Source: Hydrogenophaga sp.
GTDB taxonomy: Bacteria > Pseudomonadota > Gammaproteobacteria > Burkholderiales > Burkholderiaceae_C
Direction of reading: 5' to 3'
DNA: 64,000 bases
Assembly: GCA_018993155.1 (NCBI GenBank)
Contig: JAGKSX010000047.1
Location: forward strand, 1 to 64,000
Shown one piece after another: positions 39,730 to 48,866 of this stretch; position 1 is the stretch's first letter; every line of letters begins with the position of its first letter. The notes beneath the pieces were generated by a model. That model was not told the origin of the DNA. It worked only from the letters and a program-made list of their open reading frames with translations, and did not search any database. The position numbers and the translations under genes are program-made.

Positions 39730-40301
39730 GCCTGACCGACGTCGGAGCCCTGCCACTCACCCTGCTGGCCTCGCTGGGCGTTGCCATCGTGCTGCTGGTG
39801 ATCCGCGTGCTCGTGATGCAGCGGGTGCAGCAGCGGCGCCAGCGCGAGAACCGCCAGGAAACCGAGCGCCTGAAATCGCTGGTGGCCGCGTACCGTGCGC
39901 TGGCGGGGTCTTTCTCGCCGGCCACGGTCGAGCACTCGACGCAGATGGAGGAAACGCTGGCCGAGATCGTGCTGTTCGGCTCTCTGCCTCAGGTCGAATT
40001 GGCCGCGGCCTGCGCCACCGCGCTCAAGCGCGGCGAGTCGCCCGACTTCCAGCCCCTGGTGGAAGCCCTGCGCTCCGACCTGCGCCGCCAGCTCGGGCTC
40101 GAGCCCATTCCGATCACCCTGCTGTTGCCGACCTCGGGGCCGGGGCGCGCCGCACCGCGCGGGCGGGGGGACGGTGAAGGGGGCGGCGGCGGTACCGGTG
40201 GCCGAGGCGGTGCAGGAGGTGGTGGAGGGGGCGGCGGCGGAGGGGCCGCGGCGGGCGGGCTGGGCGCGGGCCTGATTGCCGGGGAAGTCCTTAGCAACTG
40301 A
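39726..40301 (+). CDS. Hypothetical membrane protein with glycine-rich tail
   Basis: 191 residues from a GTG that overlaps the preceding stop (GTGA). A single N-terminal transmembrane helix (about residues 8-32) is followed by a basic coiled-coil-like stretch (VQQRRQRENRQETERLKSL). A conserved-looking middle domain (MEETLAEIVLFGSLPQVELAAACATALKRGE) and a run of some 35 residues that is mostly glycine (about 145-185) complete it. No family recognised. The coiled coils here and upstream suggest a membrane-tethered pair. Confidence 0.68.
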   Translation: MSLTDVGALPLTLLASLGVAIVLLVIRVLVMQRVQQRRQRENRQETERLKSLVAAYRALAGSFSPATVEHSTQMEETLAEIVLFGSLPQVELAAACATALKRGESPDFQPLVEALRSDLRRQLGLEPIPITLLLPTSGPGRAAPRGRGDGEGGGGGTGGRGGAGGGGGGGGGGAAAGGLGAGLIAGEVLSN

Positions 40302-40408
40302 GCCAAGGCGCGCTCTGCGGGCCCGCACTTGGTGCATCATGGACGCTTGCGCTGCGCCGCCGACACTCGGGTCGACTGGCGGAAGCACAAGCCTTCGAGG
40401 AAATCCCC

Positions 40409-40630
40409 ATGAATGCAGCCAAGCTGGTCGGTATCGTGCTCATCGTCGCCGGTGTGCTCGGTCTGGTGTATGGCAGCTTCAGCTACACCAAGGACACGGA
40501 AGCCGTGAAGCTGGGGCCGCTGGAACTGTCGGTGAAGCAGAAGGAAACCGTCAACGTGCCGGTGTGGGCCGGTGTCGGCGCCATCGTGGTCGGCGCGGTG
40601 CTGCTGGTGCTGGGTGGCAAGAAGGGTTGA
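40409..40630 (+). CDS. DUF3185 small membrane protein
   Basis: 73 residues with two transmembrane helices (about 4-24 and 50-69) around a short extracytoplasmic loop (SYTKDTEAVKLGPLELSVKQKETVNVP). The opening VGIVLIVAGVLGLVYGSFSYTKDT is characteristic of DUF3185. Function unknown. Its stop overlaps the TTG start of the nuclease gene. Confidence 0.85.
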   Translation: MNAAKLVGIVLIVAGVLGLVYGSFSYTKDTEAVKLGPLELSVKQKETVNVPVWAGVGAIVVGAVLLVLGGKKG

Positions 40631-41130
40631 GGCGGGCGCTTTTCTGCGCCGTCCTGGCGCTGGCGAGCGCCGGGGCGCTGCACGCGGCGGATGAGCCCAC
40701 GGTGTACGCCGCCCGGGTCAGCCGCGTGTTCGATGGCGACACGCTGTGGGTCAAGCCCCTGGACGGAGGCCGTTACCGCAAGCTGCGCCTCGATGGCATC
40801 GACGCGCCCGAGATCTGCCAGGCCGGCGGCACGGCCTCGCGCGATGCCCTGGCCCGGCGGGTGTTGAACCAGGTGGTGGCGGTCAGCGTGCGCCATCACG
40901 ACGACTACGGCCGTGGGCTGGCCAGACTCACGCACCAGGACGACGACATCGCCGCCTGGATGGTGGCGCAAGGCCAAGCCTGGTCCTACCGCTGGCGCCG
41001 CAGCCTGGGGCCGTTCCAGGCCGAAGAGGCGCGTGCCAGGCGGGGCCGCAAGGGTCTGTTCGCCGATGCCTCGGCCGAGTTGCCGCGCGAGTTCCGCCAG
41101 CGCCACGGGCCCTGTCCGCGGCCCGATTGA
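40627..41130 (+). CDS. Secreted thermonuclease-like nuclease (SNase fold), TTG start
   Basis: 167 residues if begun at TTG, the only start that keeps a full signal peptide (RRALFCAVLALASAGALHA-AD); no ATG lies before the catalytic region. The staphylococcal-nuclease fold is clear: VFDGDT (36-39 region, Asp metal ligands), Arg54 and Glu62 in LRLDGIDAPE, and Arg96 in YGRGLARL, matching the catalytic Arg35/Glu43/Arg87 of the S. aureus enzyme. Predicted periplasmic or secreted Ca-dependent nuclease. It overlaps DUF3185 by 4 bp and converges on the ThiF/MoeB gene with a 9-bp gap. Confidence 0.85.
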   Translation: MRRALFCAVLALASAGALHAADEPTVYAARVSRVFDGDTLWVKPLDGGRYRKLRLDGIDAPEICQAGGTASRDALARRVLNQVVAVSVRHHDDYGRGLARLTHQDDDIAAWMVAQGQAWSYRWRRSLGPFQAEEARARRGRKGLFADASAELPREFRQRHGPCPRPD

Positions 41131-41139
41131 CGAAAGGCT

Positions 41140-41892
41140 TCAGTGGGCCTGGCCGCAGACCGCGCATTGCGGGTTCTGCGGCAGCGAGATCGGTGTGAAG
41201 GCCAGGTCTCGTCCATCGATCATCAGCAGCTTGCCCGTGAGGCGCGAGCCCAGGCCGGTCAGCAGCTTGAGCGCCTCGGCCGCCTGCATGGTGCCCACGA
41301 TGCCCACCAGCGGCGCGAACACACCCATGGTGGCGCACAGGGCCTCCTCCACACCAGCGTCCTCGGGGAACACACAGGCGTAACACGGGTTGCCCGGGGT
41401 GCGGGGATCGAACACGCTGAGTTGGCCATCCATGCGGATCGCCGCGCCCGACACCAGCGGCTTGCGGTGATTCACGCAGGCGCGGTTGATGGCGTGGCGG
41501 GTGGCGAAGTTGTCGGTGCAGTCCAGCACCACGTCGGCCTGTGACACCAGCTGGTCCAGCAGTTCCGCATCGGCCCGCTGGGTGACGGTGGTGACGCGCA
41601 CGTCCGGGTTGATGGCAGCGATCGCCTCGCGCGCCGATTCGGCCTTGAGGTGGCCCAAACGCGCCAGGTTGTGCGCGATCTGCCGCTGCAGGTTGGTCTC
41701 GTCCACGGTGTCGTGGTCCACCAGCGTGATGTGGCCGACACCGGCACTGCCCAGGTAGAGCGCCACTGGAGAGCCCAGGCCGCCCGCGCCGATCACCAGC
41801 GCGTGCGAGGCCAACAGCGCTTCCTGGCCTTCGACCCCGAGTTCGTTGAGCAGGATGTGGCGCGAATAGCGCAGGAGCTGGGCGTCGTCCAA
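41140..41892 (-). CDS. moeB: ThiF/MoeB-family adenylyltransferase
   Basis: E1-like enzyme that adenylates the C-terminal glycine of a sulfur-carrier protein (MoaD or ThiS). The nucleotide motif GAGGLGS is at residues 35-41, followed by LVDHDTVDETNLQRQ, and DCTDNFATRHAIN holds the Mg-binding Asp. Two CxxC pairs (CYAC and CAVC) make the structural Zn site. There is no rhodanese domain. MoeB and ThiF cannot be told apart from this sequence; molybdopterin synthase activation is the usual annotation. It lies 37 bp after ctpA, probably co-transcribed. Confidence 0.88.
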   Translation of the reverse strand: MDDAQLLRYSRHILLNELGVEGQEALLASHALVIGAGGLGSPVALYLGSAGVGHITLVDHDTVDETNLQRQIAHNLARLGHLKAESAREAIAAINPDVRVTTVTQRADAELLDQLVSQADVVLDCTDNFATRHAINRACVNHRKPLVSGAAIRMDGQLSVFDPRTPGNPCYACVFPEDAGVEEALCATMGVFAPLVGIVGTMQAAEALKLLTGLGSRLTGKLLMIDGRDLAFTPISLPQNPQCAVCGQAH

Positions 41893-41929
41893 GGGTCTTG
41901 CCGCAGGCGGTCACCGCCCGCGGCATCCA

Positions 41930-43423
41930 TCAGTTTTCTTTTTTCTCTTCGGTGCGCACCGACAGCGTCTTGCTGATCAGCACCGGCTGGCCCTTGAGCT
42001 GGTTGAGCGCCTGCGTCAGCTGGAAGTCCTTGTCGGTGCCGAACTCGGGCACGAGGCGCTGGTTCGGGTTCTTCTTGGCTTCCTCTTCCAGGCGCTTGCG
42101 CGCGGCTTCGCGGGCCTCGTCGCGCTGCTGCTCGGCGGCGCGCTGGGCGTCGGTCATGCCCTGGTCGCCCTTGACGGCTTCGGTGCCGTTGTTCAGGTGC
42201 TTCTGCAGATCGGCTTCGCGCGTGCGCAGCGCGGCGAACACGTTGCCTTCGGGCGTTTCATCGACCATCACGTCGGGCACGATGCCCTTGGCCTGGATGG
42301 AGTTGCCCGACGGCGTGTAGTAGCGCGCCGTGGTGAGCTTGAGGCCCGTGTCGGGGCCCAGCGGACGCACCGTCTGCACCGAGCCCTTGCCGAAGGTCTG
42401 GCTGCCCAGGATGGTGGCGCGCTTGTGGTCCTGCAGGGCGCCGGCCACGATTTCGCTGGCCGAAGCCGAGCCTTCGTTGACCAGCACCACCAGCGGCACG
42501 CGCTTGAGTGCACCCTGCGTGTTGTCGGTCAAGCGCTTGATGGGGTCGGTGCCACCGCGGCGCAGGTAGTGCTGCGGAATGGCCTTGTAGGTGAACTTGC
42601 TGTCCTCGAGCTGGCCGTTGGTGGAGACCACGGTCACATTTTCGGGCAGGAAGGCGGCGGAGAGGGCAACGGCCGCGTCGAGCAGGCCGCCCGGGTCGTT
42701 GCGCAGGTCAAGCACGATGCCCTTGAGGTTGGGGTCCGCCTTGTAGATGTCTTCCATCTTGCGGGCGAAGTCCTCGATCGTGCGCTCCTGGAACTGCGAC
42801 ACGCGCACCCACGCGTAGCCGGGTTCGACCACGCGCGACTTCACGCTCTGCGTCTTGATTTCCTCGCGCGTGATCGTCACGGGGAAGCTGCGGTTCTCGT
42901 CCTTGCGGTAGATGTTGAGCAGCACCTTGGTGCGCGGCTCGCCGCGCATGAGCTTGACGGCGTCGTTGATGCTCAGGCCCTTGACCTGGGTGTCGTCGAT
43001 CTTGGTGATCAGGTCGCCGGTCTTGAGGCCGGCGCGGAAGGCGGGGGAGTCCTCGATGGGCGAGACCACCTTGACCAGGCCGTCCTCCATCGTGATCTCA
43101 ATGCCCACGCCAACGAAGCGCCCGCTGGTGCCTTCGCGGAATTCCTTGAACGACTTCTTGTCGAAATACTGCGAATGCGGGTCCAGACTCGCGACCATGC
43201 CCGAAATGGCTTCGGAGATGAGCTTCTTCTCGTCCACCGGCTCCACATAGTCGCTCTTGACCATGCCGAAGACGGCGGCGAGCTGCTGCAGCTCTTCCAG
43301 CGGCAACGGGGCCAGCGCACCACGCGCAACCGCCTGCAACTGCACCGTGGTCAGCGCGCCGGCGACCACGCCAATGGCCACCCAGCCTGCAATCTTCAGC
43401 TTGTGACTCACCTGTTTTGCCAT
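41930..43423 (-). CDS. ctpA: C-terminal processing peptidase CtpA (S41A), PDZ protease
   Basis: 497-residue periplasmic serine protease. An N-terminal helix (about residues 10-30) exports or anchors it. The PDZ domain covers about 95-180 (SGRFVGVGIEI, SPAFRAGLKTGDLITKID). The catalytic dyad is Ser321 (GSASASEI) and Lys346 (FGKGSVQT), with the S41 spacing of 25 residues. The C-terminal 80 residues are charged (EQQRDEAREAARKRLEEEAKK). Such enzymes trim envelope proteins, including peptidoglycan hydrolases or their regulators. Same strand as gpmA, as in many proteobacteria. Confidence 0.94.
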   Translation of the reverse strand: MAKQVSHKLKIAGWVAIGVVAGALTTVQLQAVARGALAPLPLEELQQLAAVFGMVKSDYVEPVDEKKLISEAISGMVASLDPHSQYFDKKSFKEFREGTSGRFVGVGIEITMEDGLVKVVSPIEDSPAFRAGLKTGDLITKIDDTQVKGLSINDAVKLMRGEPRTKVLLNIYRKDENRSFPVTITREEIKTQSVKSRVVEPGYAWVRVSQFQERTIEDFARKMEDIYKADPNLKGIVLDLRNDPGGLLDAAVALSAAFLPENVTVVSTNGQLEDSKFTYKAIPQHYLRRGGTDPIKRLTDNTQGALKRVPLVVLVNEGSASASEIVAGALQDHKRATILGSQTFGKGSVQTVRPLGPDTGLKLTTARYYTPSGNSIQAKGIVPDVMVDETPEGNVFAALRTREADLQKHLNNGTEAVKGDQGMTDAQRAAEQQRDEAREAARKRLEEEAKKNPNQRLVPEFGTDKDFQLTQALNQLKGQPVLISKTLSVRTEEKKEN

Positions 43424-43437
43424 CGAAATACCCCAGT

Positions 43438-43465
43438 AAAAAAGCCCGTGCAGGGCCTGCGGGAC
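43438..43465 (-). terminator. Terminator-like hairpin in the ctpA leader
   Basis: On the minus strand CCCGCAG-gcc-CTGCACGGGC is followed directly by TTTTTT, ending 14 nt before the ctpA ATG. A GACCC-gaga-GGGTC hairpin with a GNRA loop sits just upstream. It may end gpmA transcripts or attenuate ctpA. The stem is short or bulged, so strength is uncertain. Confidence 0.45.
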
Positions 43466-43563
43466 CCTCTCGGGTCAATATACACCTTGGAGCATGGCGC
43501 GATGCTTCGGTTCCCGGGGCTCCACAGTGGTATTCCCGGGGTTGCCGTGACGGATCGCCGGTT

Positions 43564-44307
43564 TCAGGCCTTGCCCTGCGCCGCCACCGCCGCCGCGGCC
43601 TTCGCCGCCGCCTCGGCATCGCCCAGGTAGAAATGCCGGATCGGTTTCAGATCCGCGTCGAGTTCGTACACCAGTGGAATGCCGTTAGGGATGTTCACGC
43701 CCACGATGTCGTTGTCGGAAATGCCGTCGAGGTACTTCACCAGGGCGCGGATGCTGTTGCCATGCGCCGCCACCACCACCCGCTTGCCGGCCTTGATGGC
43801 CGGTGCCATGGCTTCGTTCCAGAAGGGCAAGACACGTGCCACCGTGTCCTTGAGGCACTCGGTGAGCGGGATTTCTTCGGGCTTGAGGCGGTCGTAGCGC
43901 CGGTCGCCGCGCTCGCTGCGCGGGTCCGTGGCCTCCAGGGCGGGCGGCGGCGTGTCGTAACTGCGCCGCCAGACCAGCACCTGCTCGTCGCCGTACTTTT
44001 TGGCCATGTCGGCCTTGTTCAGGCCCTGCAATGCACCATAGTGGCGCTCGTTGAGGCGCCAGCTGTGCACCACCGGCAACCAGGTGCGGTCCATCTCGTC
44101 CAGCGCGTGCCACAAGGTGCGCGTGGCGCGCTTGAGCACGCTGGTGTAGGCCAGGTCGAAGTCGTAACCCTCGGCCTTGAGCAGACGGCCGGCGTTCTTG
44201 GCCTGCTCCAGCCCGGTGGCGGTGAGGTCCACGTCGGTCCAGCCGGTGAAGCGGTTTTCCAGGTTCCAGGTGGATTCGCCATGGCGAATCAGGACGAGTT
44301 TGTACAT
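43564..44307 (-). CDS. gpmA: 2,3-bisphosphoglycerate-dependent phosphoglycerate mutase
   Basis: Interconverts 3- and 2-phosphoglycerate in glycolysis and gluconeogenesis. The phospho-His is His9 in [17 protein letters not shown] and [12 protein letters not shown] are conserved, and the second catalytic His is in [11 protein letters not shown]. 247 residues, typical of the cofactor-dependent enzyme. The start [11 protein letters not shown] is the family N-terminus; the open frame continues upstream without similarity. It is divergent from the rhodanese gene. Confidence 0.97.
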   Translation of the reverse strand: MYKLVLIRHGESTWNLENRFTGWTDVDLTATGLEQAKNAGRLLKAEGYDFDLAYTSVLKRATRTLWHALDEMDRTWLPVVHSWRLNERHYGALQGLNKADMAKKYGDEQVLVWRRSYDTPPPALEATDPRSERGDRRYDRLKPEEIPLTECLKDTVARVLPFWNEAMAPAIKAGKRVVVAAHGNSIRALVKYLDGISDNDIVGVNIPNGIPLVYELDADLKPIRHFYLGDAEAAAKAAAAVAAQGKA

Positions 44308-44427
44308 GGGCAGGGCGTGCGTTGAAGAGCGGAAATGGGGACGGACGGGGAGATCACAAGCCGGGCCAACCGGCCTGTCGGGAGAGGTGCCACCGGGATG
44401 TGGCCGGCGCGGCACAGCCAAGCATTC

Positions 44428-44433
44428 TAAAAT
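44428..44433 (+). promoter_or_regulatory. Candidate -10 box for the rhodanese-grxC unit
   Basis: TAAAAT (5/6 match to TATAAT) in the short A/T-rich stretch ATTCTAAAAT, 26 nt before the rhodanese GTG. No convincing -35 is seen 16-18 bp upstream. Confidence 0.4.
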
Positions 44434-44459
44434 CCCGGGCTTACTCGAAAGGTGTATCT

Positions 44460-44870
44460 GTGAGTTTCTTCATCGAAAACTGGGTTCTGATTGCCGTGGC
44501 CATCACGTCGGGGGCCTTCCTGCTCTGGCCGCTGGCCTCTGCCGGCGGTCGCGCGGGGTCGCTCAACACGACCGAGGCCGTGCAGCTTATGAACCGCGAC
44601 AAGGCGGTGGTGGTGGACGTGCGCGACGCCGAGGGTTTTGCGTCGGGTCACGTGATCGGCGCGAAAAACCTGCCTCTGGCCGACCTGGAGGCCAAGCTGC
44701 CCACCACGGTCAAGAACAAGGCGCTGCCGCTGATCTTCGTGTGCGCCAATGGCGCGAACGCGAACAAGGGCGTGGCCATCGCCAAGAAGCTGGGTTACGA
44801 GAACGCACATGCCCTGACCGGCGGCATGGGTGCCTGGCGCACCGCCAACCTGCCCGTGGAAAAAGCCTGA
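44460..44870 (+). CDS. Membrane-anchored rhodanese-like protein (YibN-like)
   Basis: 136-residue protein with one N-terminal transmembrane helix (about residues 6-24) and a single rhodanese domain. The domain shows [24 protein letters not shown] and the active-site Cys95 in the loop CANGAN. The usual basic residue at the end of the CxxxxR loop is replaced by Asn. A GTG start gives the complete anchor. The order rhodanese-grxC-secB-gpsA equals E. coli yibN-grxC-secB-gpsA, so a role in sulfur or thiol handling near the translocon is plausible but unproven. Confidence 0.88.
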   Translation: MSFFIENWVLIAVAITSGAFLLWPLASAGGRAGSLNTTEAVQLMNRDKAVVVDVRDAEGFASGHVIGAKNLPLADLEAKLPTTVKNKALPLIFVCANGANANKGVAIAKKLGYENAHALTGGMGAWRTANLPVEKA

Positions 44871-44912
44871 TCATCGGGGCTTGTTCTTCATCGGGTTCGA
44901 CAGGATTTCCGC

Positions 44913-45170
44913 ATGGCCAAGGTCAAGATGTTCACCAGCGCGTACTGCCCCTACTGCAGCCGGGCCCGGGCCCTGCTCGACCGGCGGGGCGTGTCCGACC
45001 TGGAAGAGGTGTATGTGGACGGCAAGCCCGAACTGCGCGCCCAGATGACCCAGCTCACCGGGCGCACCAGCGTGCCGCAGATCTTCATCGGGGACACCCA
45101 TGTGGGCGGCTGCGACGACCTGCACGCGCTCGACGGGCGCGGCGGCCTGGTGCCGATGCTGCAGGCCTGA
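44913..45170 (+). CDS. grxC: Glutaredoxin 3, dithiol CPYC type
   Basis: 85-residue glutathione-dependent disulfide reductase. The active site CPYC is at residues 12-15, with the cis-Pro in TSVPQIFIG and the glutathione-binding GGCDDLHAL. It differs from the monothiol CGFS glutaredoxin elsewhere in the window by being a reductase rather than a cluster carrier. It lies between the rhodanese gene and secB, the standard order. Confidence 0.96.
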   Translation: MAKVKMFTSAYCPYCSRARALLDRRGVSDLEEVYVDGKPELRAQMTQLTGRTSVPQIFIGDTHVGGCDDLHALDGRGGLVPMLQA

Positions 45171-45193
45171 GTCACGAAGCCGCCTTGCCGGGC

Positions 45194-45202
45194 TGACATA
45201 AT
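45194..45202 (+). promoter_or_regulatory. Candidate extended -10 promoter for secB
   Basis: TG-A-CATAAT fits an extended -10 element (CATAAT is a 5/6 match to TATAAT). No -35 is recognisable. The expected start of transcription (about 45209) lies directly before a terminator-like hairpin. Confidence 0.35.
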
Positions 45203-45212
45203 CCCGGCAGTG

Positions 45213-45252
45213 CCCGCCGCAGGGACTTCGATCCCCGGCGGGTTTGTTTTTT
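45213..45252 (+). terminator. Rho-independent terminator between grxC and secB
   Basis: CCCGCCG (45213-45219) pairs with CGGCGGG (45236-45242), with an inner GGGA-cttcga-TCCC stem, followed by TTTGTTTTTT. It ends 27 nt before the secB ATG. It either closes the rhodanese-grxC unit or acts as a leader attenuator for secB. Confidence 0.85.
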
Positions 45253-45279
45253 CCTCCCCGAATCTTTCGAGACACCACC

Positions 45280-45738
45280 ATGGCAGAAAACCAGGACCCC
45301 ATCTTCCAGATCCAGCGCGTCTACCTCAAGGAAGCGTCCCTGGAACAACCCAATTCCCCGGCCATCCTGCTGGAGCAGGAGCAGCCCACGGTGGACATCC
45401 AGCTCGGCGTGGAAGCCAGCCCGGTGGCCGATGGCGTGTACGAGGTCTGCGTCACCGCCACGGTGACCACCAAGATCAAGGACAAGACGGTGTTCCTGGT
45501 CGAGGCCAAACAAGCCGGCATCTTCGAGATCCGCAACCTGCCGCAGGACCAGATGGGCCCGATCATGGGCATCGCCTGCCCGCAGATCGTCTACCCCTAC
45601 CTGCGCAGCAACGTGGCCGACATCGTCCAGCGCGGCGGTTTCCCGCCGGTGCACCTGGCCGAGATCAACTTCCAGGCCATGTACGAGCAGCAGCAGGCGC
45701 AAGCCGCCGACGACGCACCGCGCATCGTCACGCAGTAA
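45280..45738 (+). CDS. secB: Protein-export chaperone SecB
   Basis: Cytosolic tetrameric chaperone that keeps pre-proteins unfolded and delivers them to SecA. The 152-residue sequence shows [19 protein letters not shown], the YEVCVTATV strand and the SecA-contact region [22 protein letters not shown]. The start [12 protein letters not shown] is typical; an in-frame upstream ATG within the terminator tail is not credible. gpsA follows after 19 bp. Confidence 0.97.
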   Translation: MAENQDPIFQIQRVYLKEASLEQPNSPAILLEQEQPTVDIQLGVEASPVADGVYEVCVTATVTTKIKDKTVFLVEAKQAGIFEIRNLPQDQMGPIMGIACPQIVYPYLRSNVADIVQRGGFPPVHLAEINFQAMYEQQQAQAADDAPRIVTQ

Positions 45739-45757
45739 GTCCTCTCGCGGGGGACCC

Positions 45758-46774
45758 ATGAACATCGTCGTGCTCGGAGCGGGTGCCTGGGGCACCGCCC
45801 TGGCCGTCGGCGCGACCGCCCAGGGCGGCGAGTTCCGCCAGGTGACGCTGTGGGCGCGCGATGCGCGGCAGGCCGATGACATGCGCGCGCAGCGCGAGAA
45901 CCGGCGCTACCTGCCGGGCGTGGCCCTGCCGCCCTCGGTGGGCATCGATGCCGGTCCGCTGGATGCGTCCTCGAAGGTCTTGGCCGAGGCCGACCTGCTG
46001 ATCATCGGCACGCCCATGTCGGGCCTGCGCGGCATGTTGCAGCTGCTGGCATCGCATCCCGCGCCCGTGGCCTGGTTATGCAAGGGTTTCGAGGCACCGC
46101 GCGAGGGCCACCATGGCCTGCTGGGCCATGAGGTGCGCGCCCAGGTGGCGCCACGGCTCAAGGCCGGTGTGCTCAGCGGCCCGAGCTTCGCGCAGGAAGT
46201 GGCGCGAGGCCAACCGACCGCCTTGGTGGCCGCGAGCGAACACGCCAGCGTGCGCGACATGCTGGTGGCCGCGTTCCACAGCCCCACGCTGCGCGTGTAC
46301 GCCAACGAAGACATCGTGGGCGTGGAGGTGGGTGGCGCGGTGAAGAACCTGCTGGCCATCGCCACCGGCCTGTGCGATGGCCTGGACCTGGGCCTGAACG
46401 CGCGCGCCGCGCTGATCACGCGCGGCCTGGCCGAAATGACGCGCCTGGGGTTGGCCCTCGGCGCGCGCGCCGAGACCTTCATGGGCCTGTCGGGCCTGGG
46501 CGATCTGGTGCTCACCGCCACCGGCGATCTCTCGCGCAACCGCCGTGTCGGCCAGCTGCTGGCGCAGGGCATGAGCCTTCAGCAGGCGGTGGACTCGCTG
46601 GGCCACGTGGCCGAGGGGGTGTACAGCGCGCGCACCGGGGTGCAGCGCGCGCGCCTGCTGGGCGTGGACATGCCGATCAGCGAGGGCGTGGTCGCCTTGA
46701 TCGAGGGCCGCCTGAAGCCAGCGCAGGCCGTGGCCGCGCTCATGGGGCGCGACCCGAAAGAAGAAGGCCTCTAG
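45758..46774 (+). CDS. gpsA: NAD(P)-dependent glycerol-3-phosphate dehydrogenase
   Basis: Reduces dihydroxyacetone phosphate to sn-glycerol-3-phosphate for phospholipid synthesis. The dinucleotide motif [10 protein letters not shown] starts at residue 7, [13 protein letters not shown] follows, and the catalytic-Lys region reads [17 protein letters not shown] with [14 protein letters not shown]. 338 residues. Its stop overlaps the stop of the convergent DUF1272 gene (shared CTAG), so there is no room for a terminator between them. Confidence 0.96.
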   Translation: MNIVVLGAGAWGTALAVGATAQGGEFRQVTLWARDARQADDMRAQRENRRYLPGVALPPSVGIDAGPLDASSKVLAEADLLIIGTPMSGLRGMLQLLASHPAPVAWLCKGFEAPREGHHGLLGHEVRAQVAPRLKAGVLSGPSFAQEVARGQPTALVAASEHASVRDMLVAAFHSPTLRVYANEDIVGVEVGGAVKNLLAIATGLCDGLDLGLNARAALITRGLAEMTRLGLALGARAETFMGLSGLGDLVLTATGDLSRNRRVGQLLAQGMSLQQAVDSLGHVAEGVYSARTGVQRARLLGVDMPISEGVVALIEGRLKPAQAVAALMGRDPKEEGL

Positions 46775-47022
46775 GCCGCCGCTGACGCGCAGCCTTCCGG
46801 CTTGAGCACGCGCTCGGTCGAGGCCGGATGCCGCGCCAGCGCCGCCGCCGGCCGGCGTGGGCGGCGCACCAGTTCACCGCCGCAATTGGGGCAGGTGTGG
46901 TTGAGCCGGGTGTCGGCGCAGTCGCTGCAGAACGTGCATTCGAAGGTGCAGATGCGCGCTTCGGTGCTTTCGTTGGGCAGGTCCCGGTTGCAGCATTCGC
47001 AATTGGGGCGCAGTTGCAGCAT
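46771..47022 (-). CDS. DUF1272 zinc-binding small protein
   Basis: 83 residues opening [19 protein letters not shown], the DUF1272 pattern. Eight cysteines in Cx[13 protein letters not shown] and CPNCGG arrangements should bind one or two Zn ions. The last 30 residues are basic and Pro/Ala-rich. Function unknown. It follows panC by 17 bp on the same strand and is probably transcribed with panB-panC. Confidence 0.85.
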   Translation of the reverse strand: MLQLRPNCECCNRDLPNESTEARICTFECTFCSDCADTRLNHTCPNCGGELVRRPRRPAAALARHPASTERVLKPEGCASAAA

Positions 47023-47039
47023 GGCAGACCTCCGGGAAC

Positions 47040-47906
<867 letters not shown>

Positions 47907-48794
47907 TTACCAGGCGTGCAGGCTGTCGTCGGGGAAGCTGCCGTCCTTCACAGCGGTCACGTAGGCGGCCATGGCGTCGCGCACGCTGCTGGCGCCTTCC
48001 ATGAAGTTGCGCACGAACTTCGGGTTCTTGCCCAGGTTGACGCCGAGCATGTCGTGCATCACCAGCACCTGACCGGCCGTGCCCTTGCCCGCGCCGATGC
48101 CGATGGTGTGGCAATGCGGCAACTGGCCGGTGATCTCGGCCGACAGCGCGGCGGGCACCATCTCGAGCACCAGCATGGTGGCGCCTGCGTCCTGCAGCTC
48201 CAGCGCGTGGCGTTTGAGCGTGAGCGCGGCCGCGTCGCCACGGCCCTGCACGCGGTAACCGCCCAGAGCGTGAACGGTCTGCGGGGTCAGGCCCAGGTGG
48301 GCGCACACGGGGATGCCGCGCTCCACCAGGAAACGCACGGTCTCGGCCGTCCAGCCACCGCCCTCGAGCTTGATCATGTGGGCGCCCGCGTGCACCAGCT
48401 GCGCCGCGCTTCGCATCGCCTGTTCCTTGGACTCGTGGTAGCTGCCGAACGGCAGATCGCCCAGCAGCCAGGCCGTGCCCTGCACGCGGCGCAGGCCGCG
48501 CGCCACGCTCTCCACGTGGTAGGCCATGGTCTCCAGCGTCACGCCGGCCGTGCTGGCCAGGCCCTGGCACACCATGCCCAGCGAATCACCGACCAGGATG
48601 CATTCCACGCCGGCGGCGTCGGCCACGGCGGCGAAGGTCGCGTCGTAGGCGGTCAGCATGGTGATCTTCTCGCCACGCTCGCGCAGCTCGTTCAGCCGGG
48701 GCAGGCTCACCGGCTTGCGCTGGGGCAGGGGCGAGGCCGCGGGCAGTGTGCCATAGGGGGTGGCCATGGGCGTGGGGTTTGTGGGGGTGCTCAT
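47907..48794 (-). CDS. panB: 3-methyl-2-oxobutanoate hydroxymethyltransferase
   Basis: Transfers a hydroxymethyl group from 5,10-methylene-THF to ketoisovalerate, the first step to pantothenate. It has the TIM-barrel marks [28 protein letters not shown] (Mg-binding Asp), [21 protein letters not shown] and IGIGAG. 295 residues with a Pro-rich N-terminal extension; starts at residue 10 (MATPYGTL) or later are possible. First gene of panB-panC-DUF1272, divergent from nadC. Confidence 0.95.
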   Translation of the reverse strand: MSTPTNPTPMATPYGTLPAASPLPQRKPVSLPRLNELRERGEKITMLTAYDATFAAVADAAGVECILVGDSLGMVCQGLASTAGVTLETMAYHVESVARGLRRVQGTAWLLGDLPFGSYHESKEQAMRSAAQLVHAGAHMIKLEGGGWTAETVRFLVERGIPVCAHLGLTPQTVHALGGYRVQGRGDAAALTLKRHALELQDAGATMLVLEMVPAALSAEITGQLPHCHTIGIGAGKGTAGQVLVMHDMLGVNLGKNPKFVRNFMEGASSVRDAMAAYVTAVKDGSFPDDSLHAW

Positions 48795-48866
48795 CTGGAA
48801 ATCCCGCAGGGGTTGGGGGTGGGTGAGAATCGGGCACTATAGACCAAACCGCTATGCTTGCGCCCC

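Noticed and set aside
41140-41892. Firm choice of MoeB over ThiF
   Set aside because: Both share the E1-like core and zinc cysteines. No moa or thi gene is nearby, so the symbol is given only as the customary name.
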